From Membranipora membranacea (lineage: Eukaryota > Bryozoa > Gymnolaemata > Cheilostomatida > Membraniporidae), in the NCBI GenBank assembly GCA_914767715.1, contig OU612069.1, positions 3,844,001 to 3,908,000 on the forward strand: DNA of 64,000 bases, in the 5' to 3' direction. Positions 61,527 to 64,000 of this stretch are shown in pieces. The stretch's first letter is position 1. Each line of letters starts with the position of its first letter. A program made the position numbers and the translations under genes. A model generated the notes under the pieces. The model was not told the origin of the DNA, did no database searches, and saw only the letters and a list, made by a program, of their open reading frames with translations.

Positions 61527-63744
61527 AATTGATCGATTGATCGATTGATCGATTGATCAATTGATCGATTGATCGATTGATTGATCGATTGATCGATTGA
61601 TCAATTGACATAACAGACCGTTAATTTTTCATATAAGAGCTGCGTCGTGTCCTGTGTAAAATGTATGTAAAAATATTGTTTGGTTCTTCCAAACAGTAGG
61701 TCTTGGTCAACACCATATTACGATTTGCCGATTCGCATGTTAATTAACAAGATTTGTTAAAAATGATTTGATTGCTAATATAGTCTGTGACATATTACAA
61801 TTATGGAGAATGAACGTCCCTATTGTTTAAGGTATTGATGCTAACCAGTAAAGAAGCTATTCAAAAATCTAGTATCGAATTTGAAGGGGTGGGCAAAAAT
61901 AAAGCAAATTATAGGCTTTTCATTTTTAAGCTCATTCAGACAGTTTCATGCCAAAACTCAGGTAACATACATTCAATAAAAAAATTTATTCTGTAATCTC
62001 CAAATGCCAATTCCTTGGTTCCTGTTTGTTTTTTTTTAAGGTTACTGCTTGAAATTTCTAATAAGATAGAGAATTAAAAATTAAGATAAGAAATGCAGCG
62101 GTGTGGTCTGTTATTCTATGCCAGAGAGGTCAAGACTAGAGTGACAACTACCCGATAAAACAAAGCTGAGACCATCCCGATCCGACCAGCAACCGGGACG
62201 GCCCATCTACCAAATGCCCAACACACATCTTCCCCCCCCGCTCCACAAACTGAATGTTGAATGTAGCTGTGAATGTGGCTGAAGATGTATATCAATATAA
62301 ATATATTTACACAGCAAATAATGTTGTATAGCAAAGATGGATCCCAAAGGCGGCAGTTGGGAGTCATACAAGAAGTTACTAATCTATTTGGTGTTGAGTT
62401 TGGTACATTGAGCAGTGATGGGATGATCGTTTACACCAAACTAGGATATGGTAAGGACAATGCAATTTTTTGAGGGTCATGATATATAATTGTCATGGAA
62501 AGATATAAGTGATATGCTTGATTGGGATTTAATGGATAAGAGGTTAAGAGGTTAAGAGGTTACTAGGTTAAGAGGTTAAGAGGTTATGAGGTTATGAGGT
62601 TATGAGGTTAAGAGGTTATGAGGTTAAGAGATTATAAGGTTATAAGGAGATTTGAGACTAGGTTGAGGGTTTGAATGAGGACAAGAGTGAGTGCAAAGGC
62701 GAGGGATAGGGGATAGTTGTGTTGGGAAAATCAAGGTTGTACTGATTTTTTTCTGGATATAAATGTCGATAGCTATATACACAAGATGTACCCACTTAAA
62801 TAAAAATAGTGAAATAAAATTGACGTTCTCGGCAAAATGAGAAAAGTGTGTACATGGTTGTAAACACACAGCCACACATCTCTGAAAAGATCGAGCGATT
62901 GGAATTAAGGGTCCTTCGAGTTTTGCTTTGTCTATTTATAATAGAAGTAAAAAAATGGATAATTGTGTTGTCACGATCAACCTGAAGTGAAAATAGATAG
63001 AGAAATCTGATTCCGAGATCACAGCATGAAGGATAACCATATTGTAGTGCCCAAAGATCACACATAAACTTGAACTGTAATACTAATACATACAACAAAA
63101 TTACAAATAATTGCTTTATTTGTCTTTTCATATTTTCATTGGCTGCTGGAAGTTTTACAGTTAATCCTGCAAATGAATGAAAGATCGATCCATCCAGAGT
63201 TTACCAAGGGCGATGAACCTTAAAGTAATCAATCGAGAAAATTGTAGATTGATAATACACTGTTATCTCTGTAGTTTCAAAATTTGCACCATAACAAACA
63301 TCTTACATATCAGTGTTTTACAATCCCTCAAAATTGTTTACCAAGGGTCTTTGGGATGTGGCATACACATTCAATCATATGCTTGTAAGCGAGTTCAACA
63401 AGTACCTTTTGGGAGTTTGGACAGGGCAAGGGTGCGGTGGGCATGTTTTGTCTGGGCTTTCCATGACGTTCATGTGGTGTTTTTGTAATTAGTTGGAGGG
63501 TTTGCCGCCACTCTAGTAACAGACTATCTGGCTGACCAATGCTTTAATTTACTTTCTGTGAACATTTATTACTCTTTATTTACAAAGTTTTTTGATAGCA
63601 AAATACAAAAAATAAAAGGTTCAGAGTTCAAAATTGTGCATAATTATGTAAGATGATCATTTTCTTTTTTGTAGGTATAACTGCCTTCGATATGACAGGG
63701 GTTACTGTCACACATGGGAGTTTTTTAGTCAACCATATAGTCAG
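57791..63744 (+). CDS. Secreted beta-propeller-like protein gene, partial (continues past the right edge)
   Basis: Exons with consistent junctions: about 59701-59912, 61009-61124, 62315-62450 and 63675-63744; these chain in phase and continue beyond the window. Less certain upstream exons are 57791-57858 (Met plus a hydrophobic, signal-like stretch) and 59111-59228 (GRNHWPNPPQNKEGCIVQF); their phases do not close, so an exon is probably missing. The protein has cysteine-bearing segments (LYGSCERSG, DSCARKAS, GRCGSGTLDIDHFG), then two blocks of about 40 residues, GMTYIDKKQMWVFALPT with LYSKDGSQRRQLG, and FGTLSSDGMIVYTKLGY with ITAFDMTG. These look like blades of an LDL-receptor class B or NHL-type beta-propeller, but the YWTD signature itself is absent. 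I cannot name the family. Confidence 0.45.
57933..58216. mobile_element. MITE with 62-bp inverted ends; half copy at 61180-61250
   Basis: The left arm (57933-57996: 'ctatagcagcacctccccat...gaaggtctcagtccaatt') is inverted at 58154-58216. The same sequence, single-armed, recurs at about 61180-61250 in a downstream intron. No coding frame is present. Confidence 0.8.
59942..60238. repeat. GATT/GATTCATT microsatellite
   Basis: About 300 bases of tandem GATT with alternating CATT, bounded by GGTT runs at both ends, starting 30 bases after the 59912 splice donor. Confidence 0.95.
61463..61610. repeat. GATT/GATCGATT microsatellite
   Basis: Tandem GATT changes into GATCGATT units over about 150 bases, within an intron of the propeller-like gene. 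Confidence 0.95.
62096..62175. repeat. Single unit of the 34.8-35.8 kb minisatellite with its flanks
   Basis: 'gcagcggtgtggtctg', then one 'ATGCCAGAGAGGTCAAGACT' unit, then 'gagtgacaactacccg.taaaacaa.gctgag' matches both outer flanks of the long array with exactly one unit between. It appears to be the unexpanded state of the same dispersed repeat. Confidence 0.75.
62540..62646. repeat. AAGAGGTT/ATGAGGTT microsatellite
   Basis: About a dozen 8-9-bp units with A/T variants lie directly after the 62450 splice donor region. Confidence 0.9.
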
Positions 63745-64000
63745 GTATGTTATGTATATCAAACCATGAAATCAAATGGATGTTTTCAAAACACAATCAG
63801 ATGTAGAACAGTGAAACTCCTCTTCCCTTGTTAGTGAGTAAGCTGAGTTTTATTTTTGTTAGAAATGTGAATTTCGCACACAAAGTAATCTCCCATTTAC
63901 CAACTCCAGTGTAAGCATTTTTGACCCGAGGGAGTGAAGCTTCATTTTCACGGTAAAGCATTTTATCACATAGATAATGTGACTTCCAGTATGGCATAAA

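Overview
The window is nuclear DNA of an animal, most likely a marine invertebrate. It is AT-rich, its genes are split by GT-AG introns of a few hundred bases, secreted peptides and a BRICHOS protein are encoded, and LINE, SINE and cut-and-paste transposon debris fills most of the space. The phylum cannot be fixed from sequence alone. No bacterial operon, rRNA gene or CRISPR array is present.

Layout. 1-4.4 kb holds a tandem pair of small secreted cysteine-rich cationic peptide genes, an intact one (CDS 3306-3789) and a paralogue exon broken by a stop (158-283). At 4571-11772 lies a CACTA/EnSpm-like DNA transposon, recognised here by matching terminal inverted repeats and a 3-bp TTA target duplication. 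It carries an intron-rich Tnp2-type transposase on the minus strand and, head-to-head, a short accessory gene on the plus strand. From 14064 to 37079 the sequence is best read as a second, giant (about 23 kb) CACTA-like element. It has CACTGTTATCC termini flanked by TA, a frameshifted transposase (17951-19445) and a multi-exon DUF4806-like accessory gene (20354-30839). It is stuffed with later insertions: two hAT-type elements with perfect 8-bp duplications, a Mutator-like element with a perfect 10-bp duplication, a 1.9-kb inverted-repeat element, a 40-bp minisatellite of about 24 units and a LINE fragment. A collapsed relative of this giant element, with left-part and right-part sequence joined and the coding middle missing, lies at about 44605-46392.

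37-44 kb contains foldback hairpins, a small gene candidate of unknown function with phase-consistent exons (39769-42672) and a 287-bp tandem repeat. 46.9-47.5 kb has two tRNA-related SINEs. 49037-50689 is a complete five-exon gene for a secreted BRICHOS protein with a long Gly/Ser tail, with a TATA box and poly(A) signal. 52223-54576 looks like a non-autonomous pogo/Tigger-type element, followed by a decayed LINE reverse transcriptase (about 54590-55945). From about 57.8 kb to beyond the right edge there is a plus-strand gene whose readable exons resemble a secreted beta-propeller protein. Its introns hold a MITE and long GATT microsatellites.

The host genes (peptide, BRICHOS, propeller-like, unknown 40-kb gene) do not form a pathway visible here. 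The transposon genes do: each CACTA-like element pairs a transposase with a second gene, and in both cases the transposase reading frame is damaged. All exon models, termini and duplications were read by eye; no alignment or search was run.
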